Below, piece by piece: positions 33,241 through 45,654 of a DNA stretch of 64,000 bases (within the stretch, counting starts at the first letter, position 1; the number at the start of each line of letters is the position of its first letter). The stretch covers positions 2,542,001-2,606,000 of the forward strand of contig OZ218952.1 of assembly GCA_965112735.1 (NCBI GenBank), read 5' to 3'. A program made the translations under genes and the position numbers. Source of the stretch: Phaeosaccion multiseriatum (taxonomy: Eukaryota > Ochrophyta, other classes). The notes under the pieces are model-generated. The model was not told the DNA's origin and did no database searches. It saw only the letters and a list, made by a program, of their open reading frames with translations.

Positions 33241-34867
33241 CTACGCCTCTGGTGGCACCTCCGTCAAGACGGCGTTGTCATCACCCCAGGCGCGCCCATT
33301 TCGATCAGTATTGACGGCCGCAACCCCTGTATCTAAAATGACGGCACCAGTGAGCCGGTACTGAAGAAAGATCCTGTCTATAAAGGAGGCAGACTGTCCA
33401 CTTCCACAAGACTGGAAGTAATTGGTGGAGTCCACTCGAATGCGAGAGACGTAACCGTGTCCTTCACTGGAGTCGGAGGAGATCCGGGGGTCGCATTCGA
33501 CCGTCGACCCTGCGACCCTATAGCCCCCTTCCGAGTATCCGCCCAAGAGCAAGTCGCCGTAGTAGCTTCCACTGGCCTCATTGTCCGAAATGGTTACATG
33601 TGACGTGGTGAGACAATTCTCAGCACCGACTTCATAAGCCCACGGCGCATTGATGACTTTATTCCCACTGATTTTGATGCGGCGGCCGCCGTCCACATAG
33701 ATAGCCGCTGCCCAAGAGTGCTTGTTGCCGTACTTAGGGTTGTTGAGTGTGCTCATGTTTTCAACAACATTGTTCAAGATGAAGCCGTAGCGGGCAGCAT
33801 CAAGGGCGCCGGGGACAACCCTCCCAGGGGGGCCCTTGACGGGTGCCGTCCCCTCTCCCCCGATGGCATCGATTGCAATGTTGTTGACATCCTTGACGGT
33901 GTTGTTGATGATGGCCCAACGCTGCACGTTCCCATTCACCACGATGCTCTCACTGGACCCTGTTTTTTTTGTTTTGGTTTCATTGGCAAGATAAAAATAG
34001 ATGGGGGGGAAGAGGAGGAGGAGGAGGAGGAGGAGGAGGAGGAGGAGGCGGAAGGGGGGGTTATGGATGTGCTTCTGAAGCTGCACAGTATCGCTCTTCC
34101 GCCGTGTCCTTTTTCGTCCCCGCCTCCCGACCCCCACCGCCTACCCCCCCCCCCCCCCCCCACTCAACACTCACCACCCATCCACCCACTCAACACACTC
34201 ACCCAAACGCCCCCCTCCCCCCCCCCGCGAGCACACAAACACAAACACACACACATACCGCACCTGTCATCATGTCATGGACATTGTTGCTGTCAATTAG
34301 AATGTGCCTTATGCTATTGGCGTTCGAATCGCCTGTTCCCCAAAAAGCAATCCCATGCGCGTCCTCCCCGGTCTTGTAGTTATGAATTTCATTCCCACGA
34401 ATGATTACGCCATTGATGTTCTCCCCATAGGCAACAATTGCGAAGATACCCGCTGTTGACAAATGGCCCTCAAACTCAATGTCCTCAATCACCACGTGGA
34501 AAGTGTTGCTCTCGATGGAGATGGTATACTCCCAGTCCTTTGACCGCAAGGGATCCATGCCGGAGAAGCCGACCAACTTGGTTCTCGGACGGGAGATCCA
34601 CAAGGGCTCCCTCGTCGCGGAGTCCGCGATTTGGACCACGCAGTACCCCGTCGGCCCCACGACATCATTACAGCTAAAAATGGAGTCGTTCATGCTCTCC
34701 GTGGCAATCACATCAGGCTCAGAAGAAAATCTTCTCTCCCACCTCGTTCTGGGGTAGAACTTTTGATCCACAGGGTCCGCATCCCACGCCGCTTGAGTGG
34801 CTTGAGCTACAAGGATGAGGGACAGAAAGAGAAGAAAGGGGTTCAGGGTTTGTGCAACCATCGCCAT
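33241..34867 (-). CDS. Secreted right-handed beta-helix (pectin-lyase-fold-like) protein
   Basis: Exons 34867-34264 and 33959-33241 join in phase 1, 440 aa. The N-terminus is a signal peptide (LNPFLLFLSLILVAQATQA) cut near QAAW. The body is a series of short beta-strand repeats with Asn and Ile/Val ladders, e.g. NINGVIIRGNEIHNYKTGED, IRHILIDSNNVHDMM, RWAIINNTVKDVNNIAIDAI, RRIKISGNKVINAPWAYEVG and TTSHVTISDNEASGSYYGDL. This is typical of parallel beta-helix (PbH1) proteins such as polysaccharide lyases and C5-epimerases. Catalytic residues cannot be assigned, so lyase, epimerase or non-catalytic binding are all possible. It has few low-complexity inserts, unlike its neighbours. It is divergent with the double-GT2 gene. 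Confidence 0.8.
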
Positions 34868-35220
34868 CGCCTCCAAGCACTCTACTGAGCTGCTATTGTA
34901 AGATGTACAAGAAGAGCGTGATAGGGGAATTGCGTCAGACAAGCTGTGGTAGTATTTCTTGTGGAGCGTATGCTTTAAGCGAGCTTTCAGCAAAACCTAA
35001 AAATTACATGTGCTCGCTCGCTAGCTCGCTTCATCAGGAGTTCTTTACTTCTTTAACTTCTTTTTTTCTGGCTGAAGCAAAAATCTCACCAGAGGGGGAG
35101 ATGATATCGGGAGATGGAAGATGCTCCTAAGTCAACAAGATCCGATCCTTTTTTTTTTTTTTTCTTCTCCCTTCTCCTGGCACTTGTATAAAGGGTGTAA
35201 TATATTCCTTCTCCTCTATC
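34868..35220. promoter_or_regulatory. Divergent promoter region beta-helix / double GT2, with TATA-like box
   Basis: 353 bp between opposite starts. A tataaa is present at 35187-35192, about 30 bp before the plus-strand ATG, next to aaagggtgtaatatat (35190-35205). That 16-mer recurs at 61317-61332. An element of gctcgct repeats lies at 35010-35030. Confidence 0.5.
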
Positions 35221-36041
35221 ATGGACCCAGCGATACTGTCCCGTATCCAAGGCTTCGTGGGTGCAGGGTCGCCAGCAGCTCCAAGGCAGGATGCTCAGCA
35301 ACCGAAATCGGAGACGGCTCCTCCCTTGATCCAGATAGGAAAGGTGGAATTGGCATCGGCATCTGCAGCGCACGGACTTGCGACGGTGTACATCCATCTC
35401 GTCGTCTTCTCCAAAGATCGGCCCCTGCAGCTCGAGCTGCTGCTGGGATCTGTGCACAAGCACCTCTTGGGTGGAAGAGGCCCCTCGGCGGGGGGCGCTG
35501 GGGTGGACGACGACGAAGATACCCACTTTACCGTGTCGGTCATCTATAAGGCGGACGAGGTAGTGTGCGGCGGGTGAATAACCCCCCTCCCCTCCTCCCC
35601 CGCCTCCCCCACCTCTCTCGTACACTGCATTTACCAAGCAACTCAGTTCTTTTGTGCCCTCTTCGTAATCAGGTCTTCCTCTCCGTTTGTTTGTCCTGAA
35701 GTCATGTGCCGCCCCCTGCCCCCCGTCTTACCGATATTCACAGAGATTCCAAGCAGCATACAATGCTCTCAAGACCCGATACGCATGGGTGGAGTGGAGA
35801 GAGGAGGAAAAGGAGGACGAAAGTGAGGACGAGGAGGAGGGGGAGGAGGAGGAGGAGGAGGAGGAGGAGGACGAGGATGAGGGGAGCAAGGGCGACAGCA
35901 GGGGTGAGGCCTTCAATGAAGGAGCCGTGAGGGCAGCGGTAAGGAAGGTTATCCCTAGGAGGAGCTTCTGGAATCACGTAGAAGCCTGTGTGTTGCGCCC
36001 GCAGCCTCAGCCCCACACCAAGGAGGATGGGAGACGCAGAC

Positions 36042-36073
<32 letters not shown>

Positions 36074-39000
36074 GGCAGCTTTGTGCTCTTTGCAGTGGAC
36101 GACATGGTCTTTTTCCGACGCTTTCGACTGCGGTAAGAAGAAAAGCCTCAGGGGAAGAGGAGGAGGAGAGGGAGGAGGAAAGAGGCTCCAAGCTGAGGGT
36201 GGAGGGTCTCGCACCTGTCGTAGCAGGAAGGGATCACATTGGAATGCCGCCTTCTTCGTCGATGGCCGGCCTTCCACTTTGAACCCGGTCGGCTGCTCTC
36301 TCTCTCTCTCTCCCTCTCTCTCTTTTCGCCTCTTCAGCGCATCGACTGACGTTCGCCCCCCCCTCCTTCTTCCTTCACCGTCCCCTCCCCACCTCCCCCC
36401 CCCCTCCCAGCGCGGCAGCTAGTCTGCTCCACTCCCGCCCCGATGTCTTCTCCTTCCACCTCAAGCTGCATCCCGCAGTAACCTTCTGCCACCCCGCCGG
36501 GAGCACCTGCATCGTGCCCACACTGCGCCCCGCCAATGAGACCAATGGGAAGGAAGAGAACGAAGAGAACAAGGAGGGGCCTCCCCAAGGGGGTCACGTC
36601 GGGGGCACTAATGCCCCTGCTGCTGCTTCTCCTGCTGCTTCTCCTGCTGCTGCTACCGACTCGGCCCCCACCCCCAGCATCGAAGTGCTGACTTTCAGCC
36701 GCGCGGAGGGCAGCTTGGACTGGGCCTACCCGTGGGACCTGTCCGGGGGGCTCTACCGCCAGAGCGATGCCAAGCGAGGTTGGTCATACACGTTGTTCCG
36801 CTGTGCTGTCGCGATCTGTTGGAAGAAGGTTGATCTCCTCCTCCTCCTCCTTTGTGTGATGTTGATGTGGTTGTTGTTGATCTTCACATTTGAGTCTCTT
36901 TTCTACAGCCTTGTCATTACACCTCTGCGGCCTCTCATTCGGCCCTCTGCAACAGATGGACACGGCACGATCAGTGCCCCTACTCCTGCATAAGTCCTAA
37001 GTCAATGAAATGCCCCATAAGTCAATAAATTCCCCTGCCCCTGCCTCCCTCCCTCCTCTCTCTCTCCTTCTCTCTCGCCCTCTCATGAGTGGTGCTGGGG
37101 CTGTCTGCTACTCACGGCGGCCGAGCGGTGGCGAACCCCAATCTCCTGGAGCACTTAGGGGATGCGCTGCTCAGTAACACTAAGAAGCGGCAAGGAGCAG
37201 CAGTTGGTGATACAGGAGCAGGCTCATTACCAGCTGAGGGTGAGGGTGTGGTGGCACTGGGGCCGAGGTCGGCATGCCCGGCCTTCCCCGTCATGGCCGT
37301 CGTCGCAGTCAATAGGGTGAGTGAGTGGAGAGGAACGGGAGAGGAGAGGGGGCGGGGGTGACCAAGGCAGGGGTGGGGCCGAGGATAAGGTACCCAGCCG
37401 CGAGGACAGTGGCAAGGAAATTCGTCCCGAGAAGGAGGTTCGGGAATCACATAGAAGTGTGACGCGCAGAAGAGGACGTAGAGGCACAGACACTTCTTCC
37501 TTTCCTCCCTTGCTTTCTTTCCCTCCTTCCTTCCTTGCTTTCTTCGTTGTTGTTTGTTTTTGCCTCGTGTTGGTTACCTTACGCACGCCTTCGCGCCGCT
37601 CCCCACCCACGCCTCCCACCCACGCCACCACACACGCCATCACACAGGTACAAGACACGTACGACACGCCCGTGTACCCTAGCGAGGCTCAGGACGTTGA
37701 CTCCCTCCAGGCAATGCTGTATGAGAAGGGGAGTCCCATAGGGGAAGATGTGGGTCCCGTTCACCATCAGGATCAGGGTCAGGGCCAGTCCGATTCGAGG
37801 TGGCAGGTGAACGCGGAGGCCTATCGCCTTGAGCTCTACAATTCGGTGCACGTGGGGGAGCTGCTGCTAAGTAGAGGGGCGCATGGGGCTGCAGCAGTTG
37901 GTGATGCAGCAGCGGTAGAGGTGTACGACAGTCGCCACCCGAGCAGCGGCAGTGACCTGCTGCTGCAGGAGGAGGGACAGGAGCGGCAGGAGAGACAGCA
38001 GGAGAAGGAGGAGGAAGAGGAGAGGTCTGATGCATCTCGTCCGGAGGTAAAGTTTGGAGGGGCGACCCCACCTCTATATCTCAATCAATCTCTCCCCTCC
38101 AAGTTGCTGATGTGTATCCAATCAACCAAACAACCAACCTACCTACCAACCACCAACCAACCAAGCGAGCAATCCATGTCTCCCCCCCAACAACAGGTGT
38201 CGGTGATTCTCCCTGTGCGCAACGCTGCAGACACGCTGTCTGCTGCCATCCTCAGCATCCTCAGAGAGCAAAGCGCAGTGCGCCTTGAGCTCATCGTCAT
38301 CGACGACGCCAGCACCGACGGTGGCCTGGAGGGGGTGGGGCTACGAGACATTCTTGCGAACGGTGTGTGTGTGTGTTTGGGTGGGTGGGTAAGTGGGTGG
38401 GTGAGAGAGGGAGAGTTGAGTGTGTGCTTGAGTGCGGGAGTGTGTGTGTATGTGTGTCAGTGAGTGTGAGGGTGCGTGCTGGCCTGGTGCAAGTGAGCAA
38501 GAGGAGCTCACCCCCCCCCCCCCCTCCCCCCCCTATTTGTCTCACCTGCCTACCTACCTACCTGCCTACCTATCTACCTGTGCCCGCAAGCAGCCGACAA
38601 CGTTACGGTCATTACCAACACTTCCAGGAAGGGCGTCGCCGCCTGCCTGAATCAGGTGAGTAGGGAGTAGCGTTGGCGTGGGTGTCAGGGAGTTCTCTCT
38701 CTCTCCCCTCTCTCCCCCTTCCTCTCTTACCGCCCTCCTCTCCTCCCCCACTCCCCAGGGCCTCCAAGCGGCGAGGGGAGACCTCGTGGCGAGGATGGAC
38801 GCCGATGACATCTCTGTGCAGGTAGGAAAAGGGGTAGCGGGCTTCTTATTCCTCCTCCTCCTCCTCCTCCTCCTCCTTCTCCTCCTCATTCTTTCTGCGT
38901 CTCGCTCTACTCTGTGAACAGGGGCGTCTCCGGCGGCAGGTGGATATGATGAAGGCCCACCCTACTCTCAACGCGCTCGGCACCTCTGTCGCGGTGTTTT

Positions 39001-40877
39001 CAGGTTCGTATCTCACTGACTTACACCGGTGTGGACGCAGCCTCATGCGCCTGACAGTCTGGCTGTCAGGCTTCCCCCCTATGCACACATTCTCACAGGT
39101 CCTCTATCTTGCTCTTGAGGCCGCGTACGCACGTACGCATACTCACGCACACACACACTCCCTCTCTCACTCACTCACACACACACATAGACACACATAG
39201 ACACAAATACACACACACACAACACACATACTCACTCACAAACACGCACATAATACAGACACTCCCTCACTCAGTCACACACACACACACCCCCCACAGG
39301 CGATGTGAAGCTCCAGCGTCTTGCCGTGCACCCCACCGACCCGTGGATGCTGCACTGGTCCATGTTCTTCAGCTGCTGCCTCGCGCACCCCTCCGTTATT
39401 ATGAGGAGGTAAGCTTGCGTCGCTCTGTCTTCTTCTTCTTCTTCTTCTTCTTCTTCTTCTTCTTCTTCTTCTTCTTCTTCTTCTTCTTCTTCTTCTTTGT
39501 AGTTGTATGGGTCTTCCAGACAACTCAACTCAACCCAACAACCCCCCCCCCCCCTCGGAGTTCTCGCGTTGCGTGCCTTCTCTCTCTCACTCCCCCTTCC
39601 CTCCCCTCCTCCCTGGGCACAAAAGGGACGCCTGCCTGTCGGTGGGAGGGTACTCAGAGTCATGCGGCGCTGCTGAGGACTACGACTTGTGGCTGAGGAT
39701 GGGCATCTTCGCACCCGCCACCATCGCCAACCTAGGGGAGCCGCTGCTGCTGCTCAGGAGGTCGGTGAGGGAGTGAGGGAGGGGGAGTGAAGGAGTGAGG
39801 GAGGAAGTGAGTGAGTGAGTGAGTGAGTGAGTGAGTGAGTGAGTGATTGAGTGAGTGATACCACCAGCTGCTGCATTATACCCCTCTGCAGGCACGCGTC
39901 CAACACCTCTTTGCGCAATCGGGAGCAGCAGAGGAGACATGCCGAAGCGGTGTGTCTGCGCGCCGTCCAAACCACTCTCGAGGATTACGATAACGGTAGC
40001 AGCAGTAGAGGAGGAGGAGGAGGAGGAGGAGGAGGAGGAGGAGGAGGAGGAGGAGGAGGAGGAGGAAGAGGAGGAGGAGGAGGAGGAGGAGGGTCCCCTC
40101 TTGTAGACGAGGTTGAGATCGGTCTGTTGCGCACGTCGGGTATCGGGATGGACATGCCGGAAGGCGAGCAGCAGCAGCAGCAGCAGCAGGCAGAGGCCGG
40201 GGTGGAGCAGTGGAGTGCTGCGGCTCGGCTGCTGGAGAGGCTTGAGGAGAAGGTCCTTGCACAACTGAGGGAGAAGGTGGAGCTAGGTGAGTTGAAGGGT
40301 GGGTGGGGGTGGGGGGAGTGAGGGGAGCGAAGGGGTGAGGGGCGGAGAGAGTGGGGGTGAGAAGGCAGGGCTGAGGGGTGGGGGGACGAGAGGGTGACGG
40401 GGGGAGAGAGGTGTGAGGGTGGGAGTGAGGCTGGGGGTGAGGGGGTACAGAGCCAAAGACGCAAATGTGGACACATCATGTGCGTGCTGACAGATATGGT
40501 ACGGAGAGAATTATCCATGGCGCGTGGATGATGGAAAAGATGGCATGATTCTTCTTGTCCCCATGCGAGGGCTCATTTTTTTGGCGCTGCGTTTCCCCTA
40601 TTTCCGCCAGATTGGCGCCTTCCCCCCCCTCCCTCACTTCCTCCTTCCTCACCCCCTCTCCCCCCCCCCCCCTATATTAGGCGAGGTGCCCCTTCCCAGC
40701 GCCTACCGCCAAGCGGCCATGATCGTGCGTGACGCCACGTCCCGGCTGGGGGCCTTGGCTATGCAGGCCATTGGACACTTCGGGCCCGCCGCAGTGTCTC
40801 TTGTGGCGCTGTGGAAGGCGAGGGGAGAGGTGGACAGCCGCCTCCAGAGGGCGGGCTTCGGCAGGGGCAGTTGTTAG
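35221..40877 (+). CDS. Protein with two family-2 glycosyltransferase domains
   Basis: Thirteen exons: 35221-35559, 35744-36132, 36411-36778, 37090-37316, 37648-38046, 38197-38362, 38594-38655, 38759-38821, 38922-39003, 39300-39408, 39626-39760, 39892-40286, 40681-40877. All phases agree, 976 aa. The first half starts with a GT-A-like strand (YIHLVVFSKDRPLQLELLLG), then FVLFAVDDMVFFRRF (acidic DDM motif), FSFHLKLHPAVTFCHP, LDWAYPWDLSGGLYRQSD and VAVNRVQDTY. The second half is a canonical GT2: VSVILPVRNAADTLSAAILS, LIVIDDASTDG, GDLVARMDADDIS, CGAAEDYDLWLRM. GT2 enzymes transfer sugars from nucleotide-sugars, usually on the cytosolic face or in the Golgi. No signal peptide or membrane segment is evident. 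The C-terminus is low complexity followed by a short helical tail. Bacterial surface-polysaccharide loci contain similar unfused enzymes, so horizontal origin is conceivable but not shown. Confidence 0.8.
39429..39497 (+). repeat. Intronic (TTC)23 array
   Basis: Pure TTC triplets near the 5' part of the intron after exon 10 of the double-GT2 gene, on the sense strand. It adds to the polypyrimidine character upstream of the acceptor. Confidence 0.97.
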
Positions 40878-42092
40878 TGCAGCAGTTGGTGGTACAGAAC
40901 CATCTGGCGGCAGGGGCGGCGGTAGTAACAAGGGGATATGGAAGTTGTTCCTCCACCCTGGCGTCGCCTCTGCACTCGAAGCGGAGCGTGGTGGACTCCT
41001 TTGAACGCCTGCTGTGGGCCCAAGCGATTCGCATGTGCGTGTGTGCGCGTGAGTGTGGAGACTTTGAAGGCCGCTGATAGAAACATGGAAACTTTGAAGG
41101 CATGTGTGGTCGCTGTGTGCAAGCCCCTCCACGAGAAGCGGTGTCCCTGGAGTGAATAGAACGTGTGTTCTGTAACGCTCCGAAAGGAATCAGCACGGCC
41201 CAAGGACTCTCCAATGGCGGCGATCCGAGCATCTTACCGGGAAGGGGAGGTGTCCGTGGGACAACGGTCGTATAGGTCGAGAATGCTGTGAGAGGAGGGA
41301 GTCTGGAGATGCTGCTGTGGCTTCTCTCGAAGGAAGCGCGTGCTCCGTTTCACAAGCCGCGATGGGGAGGGAGCTTGTTCCAATGAATGGCAACATCTCT
41401 CGTGGTGGAGTACCTACCTGCTGAATCATCCTCGCACGACACCCTTCCTTGCTGGAAGAGAATGGAAGACCCAGGGGTGGTGGTGTGGGGGCTGGGGGGG
41501 GCCTCGCGGCGTTGGGGGGGTGCGCAAAGGTGCTAGAGAGAGCTCCTCCACGCCACTGCCCGCCACTTCTACTGTTGGGAAATGCGCGCCTCCTGAGCGG
41601 GGGGGAGGGGAATCCATCCCGCACAGCAGAGGGGAGGGAAGGGAGGGAAGGCGGAAAGTCGAGGATAGTCGGCATGCGGCACACAATGCCTCAAAATCAA
41701 GCGCTTCTGCGCTTATGTTCTTTAGTGTACGTTACAGAAACACAAGGTCTGTACAATCTCTCCCTCCCTCCCTAGGTGAGCACCACGACACTCGAGTCAC
41801 AGTCGAGTCGGTTCGAGCACGCCTCTGCCAACGACCCTCTCTCTGCCGTGGCTGGTGCACCCCCCTGGGTCTTCGTAGAGCTGTGATAATGTAACAATTA
41901 AGTCAGCGCAACGCGTTCAATGGCGTTGGCGTTTCAGACACATTCTGAATCAAATCGCATCAGTTTCATCAGTTTGCCTGAATCAGATCGCATCAGTTTC
42001 ATCAGTTTGCCTGAATCAGATCGCATCAGTTTCATCAGTTTCATCAGTTTGCCTGAATCAGATCGCATCAGCTTCATCACTTTGCAGTTTCA
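40878..42092. other. Convergent 3' region with no supported gene
   Basis: 1.2 kb between the double-GT2 stop (+) and the FAD monooxygenase stop (-). It begins with a copy of the dispersed gcagcagttggtg motif (40879-40897). Two near-copies of 'aaactttgaagg' (about 41060-41100) and a 33-bp tandem repeat (41941-42090) follow. No exon pattern is seen on either strand. Confidence 0.5.
41941..42090 (+). repeat. 33-bp tandem repeat with catcagttt sub-repeat
   Basis: About four copies of a 33-bp unit containing gaatcagatcgcatcag and two catcagttt sub-units. It lies immediately downstream of the FAD monooxygenase stop, hence probably in its 3' UTR. One copy has an extra 9-bp sub-unit. Confidence 0.9.
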
Positions 42093-45000
42093 TCAGTTTG
42101 CCTGCTTCTTGAGGTGCCTGAGGGGTACAAAGGGGAAGTGGGGGGAGGGAAGACGGGAGGGTTGGAGCCGCTGGCCAGCGCATTGTCGAGGTGCGACGAA
42201 AGTCCGCCCAAAGGCATCCATCCATCCATCCATCCACTGCCATCCATCCATCCATCCATCCATCCATCGAGGCCCATCCGTCCTTGGCGCCTCACCGGAA
42301 TCTCTGGAGCCAAGGCTGGATTTCGAACATGCCCTTCCTCAGCTTCGACTCAAGCACCTGTACACCAAACAACAACCACAACGCACAAAGAGGAGGAGGG
42401 GGGAAGGAGGAGGTTGCAGGGGGGACACGTGCGGGTGAGAATCAGCTGTCGTAAAGGACGGGCTGGCCGAGCTGTGTGTCTGCCCGCGCGCGTGCGTGTG
42501 TGTGTGCACGTGTGTGTGTGCGTGTGTGTGTGTGTTGTGTGTGTGTGTGTGTGTTGTGTGTGTGTGTTTATGCTGGTGCTCTCCTCACCACCCACTCGCA
42601 CGCCCGGGTTTGCTCCTCACCTTGCTGGGCAGATTTCGAAGCAAAGTCTCGCGAAGACGGACGCCGAGAGGGTGCCTGTGGCACATACACACACAACACA
42701 CACACGCACGCACGCACACACACGCGCGCGCACACGCGCACACACACACACACGCACACACACACACACACGCACACAGAGAGAGAGACACACAGGAGGG
42801 AGTGACGGGAGGCGGCAGGAAGTCGGGTCAGGTGCGGTGTGGTGTGGTCTCATGTGGGGTGGTGTGGTCTGATGTGGGGTGGTGTGGTGTGGTGTGGTGT
42901 GGTGTGGTGTGGTGTAGTGGTGTCTCAGCCACGCACGCACCGGAGCTGTCCGAGCTTCATCTGCTTGTAGCTCTCGTTGTAGATGAGCGTAGTGTGCCTC
43001 CGCCGGGCCCTCTCGTACAGGTAGAAGGCCTCGATGTGTCCGTCCGGCTCTGACCAATACTCGCGAAGCAGCACAGAGAGAACGAGAGCGTCTTCGATGG
43101 CCATGCATGCGCCCTGAAAGGAGCAAGGGGGGGGGGGGGGTAGGGTCGGTTTGTTGGCTTGGTGGGAGGGAGGGAGGGTTGGTTGGTGGGTAGACCATCG
43201 AGGGAAGATGGAAATGGGGCACATATCGTCATATGCTCTCTCTCTCCTGTCATACCCTCCTGCGAGGACGGAGGGGGGAAGGGCCTTCAAAGCACTGGGC
43301 TAAAACACACTTGCTCGCTCACTTACTCACCTGGCCGTTGTTGGGCGTCACTGCGTGGCACGCGTCCCCAACAAGGGTCACATGGCTGGAGCTCCACCGC
43401 GGCAGAGGAGGGCGGTCGTGAATGGCGTGACGGTACAGATGGGCACCCCCCGGGGAGTCCGAGTGTGCTTGCTGCAGCGCCATAGACTGCTTGCGGCCGC
43501 AAGAAAGAAGGAGATACAGAGGGTTGAGAGGAGTGGATGGCAGTGGATGGAGGGAATAGATGAGGCAGTGGGAAGGAGGGCACGGGTGGGGGCAGGCAAA
43601 GGAGCACACAGAAACATTATGGGTGGGGGAAGGAAGGAAGAAAGGAAGGAATGAATGAATGAAAGAACGGAGCGAAGGAAGGAAAGAAGGAACGAAGGAA
43701 GGACGGAATGACCTTCTTCTTACTCTTCATTCCTTCTCTGCTCTTCTTGGCATAGTAATTGTACCTTCACCGGCTCTGGCCAGCGCTGAGCCGCTCCCTC
43801 CAGCTCGCTCCGAAGCTCCTCCGAAGTACTGCGCTTCTTCTCCTCCCTCTCCCCCTGCTGCTTGACAAACCAAAAGGCCTGGCTCTTCTTGCCGTTAAGC
43901 ACTCCCCAGCTGAAGCGAATGCCGTCCCCGTAAGTCACCGACATGCTTCGCGGTCTTGTTTCCTCCTGAAAGAAAGGCACAGCAAATTGGCGAAAGCAGC
44001 GCAGTGAGTGTCCCAGACAGGTACACCGGGTCAGGTAAGAAAAGGAGAAGGGGTTGTCAAGAAAAAGAGGTCAGACGAAGCACTGCTGCAACAAGTAGTC
44101 ACCTTCCCCATATCTCTTCTCCCTTCCCTTCCCTCCCCTTCCCTCCCCTTCCCTCCCCTTCCCTCCCCTCCCCTCCCCTCCTCTCCCCTCCTCTCCCCTT
44201 CCCTCCCGTCCCCTCCCCTTCCCTCCCGTCCCCTCCCCTTCCCTCCCGTCCCCTCTCCTCTCCTCCCCTCCCCTCCCCTCCCCTCCCCCTCCCCTCCCCC
44301 TCCCCTCCCCTCCCCCTCCCCTCCCCTCCCCTCCCCTCCCCTCCCCCTCCCCTCCCCTCTCTCTCCGATTCCATCCAACTCAATCCGGCCCCTTACCCGC
44401 TTGGTAATCGACGCCAAAATGCCGTCTGCCGCCCCCGCCCCCTCCCCGCTGCGGGCTACAGAGGCCGCTGGGCCAAGGTCCACAAGTCCTCGATAGCACA
44501 CCTCGCCACCGTAGCGCTTGGGCGGCTCCTTGCCTTCCGTGACGTGCCTTCGCATCAGAGAGTTGATACCTGAGGAGGAGGAGGAGGAGGAGGAGGAGGA
44601 GGAGGAGGAGGAGGAGGAGGAGGAGGAGGAGGAGGATGAGCACAGGTGAACAAGGAGAGGCCAAGAGCAAGCAGCACCCACACCACCCGCCAAGGCACCA
44701 TTCCTTGGTTGGATACAATACCAGATCCTTGTTGGTTGGGTTGTGCCCCACACAACGGGCACATTCACCGCACACTACCCCACACCGCCATCAACAAATC
44801 GCCCCTTCTTCGGTCTGTTTCTTACCGTCACACCCAACAACGACGCGGCCAGACACGAGAAGTGCTGCCTCTTTGCTGCTGCTGCTGCTGCTGATGCTGC
44901 TGCTGCTGTTACCACTGCTGCAACAGAGCACCTCTGCCGTCCCTGCCTCGACCCTCTCCTGCACCTCAAGTGCCCTCACGCCGGTGCGCACGTTGAGACT

Positions 45001-45618
45001 GGCGTCGGCTCTGCGCATGGCTGCCATGAGCGCTGCCCTCCCGATGAGCACGAAGGCCTCTCCGGAGCCCTCCACCACTCCCTTCATGTTCACAGTCCGC
45101 AGCACCTCATCCTCCTCCGCTGACCTGTCGAAGTGGGTATGTGGGTGGGTGAGTGAGTGGGTGGGTAGGTGCGTGAGTGGGTGCGTGCGTACGTGCGTGC
45201 GTGAGGTCGACGCTCCAAAAGCAATATGACAGGGCGAGCAGGTCAAAGGAACCTCTCTCTCTTCTTTTCGTACACTCCTCCTGCTCTCTCTCCACTCCTG
45301 CCATGGCCAGTTTCAGTTTCAGCATCAGCTTCGGCCGAGACATCCACCCTCACTACTGCTACACCACAGAGGCAACTTTCTCACATACATACAGGAAGGG
45401 AGAGAGAGAGGGAGAGAGAGAGAGGCAAATACTCTGATACACGATCCGCCAAGATACCACGGCCTCCCCTCCGCCTCACAGGCCCTGACTCTCACTCAAC
45501 TCAGTCACCGCACTCACTCTCACTCACTCCCTCACTCACTCACTTCGCCTTTGTCATGTACACAGTGTCCACTGCATAGGCCTGCTCAGCCCAAAAACGC
45601 TTTTGCTGCTCCTCCTCC

Positions 45619-45654
<36 letters not shown>

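Noticed and set aside
36944-36992. Possible extra exon (MDTARSVPLLLH) in the double-GT2 gene
   Set aside because: Including it breaks phase or adds a stop. Direct splicing 36778 to 37090 keeps phase and matches the expected domain order.
42476-42805. Cys/Val and His/Thr-rich ORFs around (GT)n/(CA)n
   Set aside because: Dinucleotide repeats in introns of the FAD monooxygenase; the real exon there is only 42621-42675.
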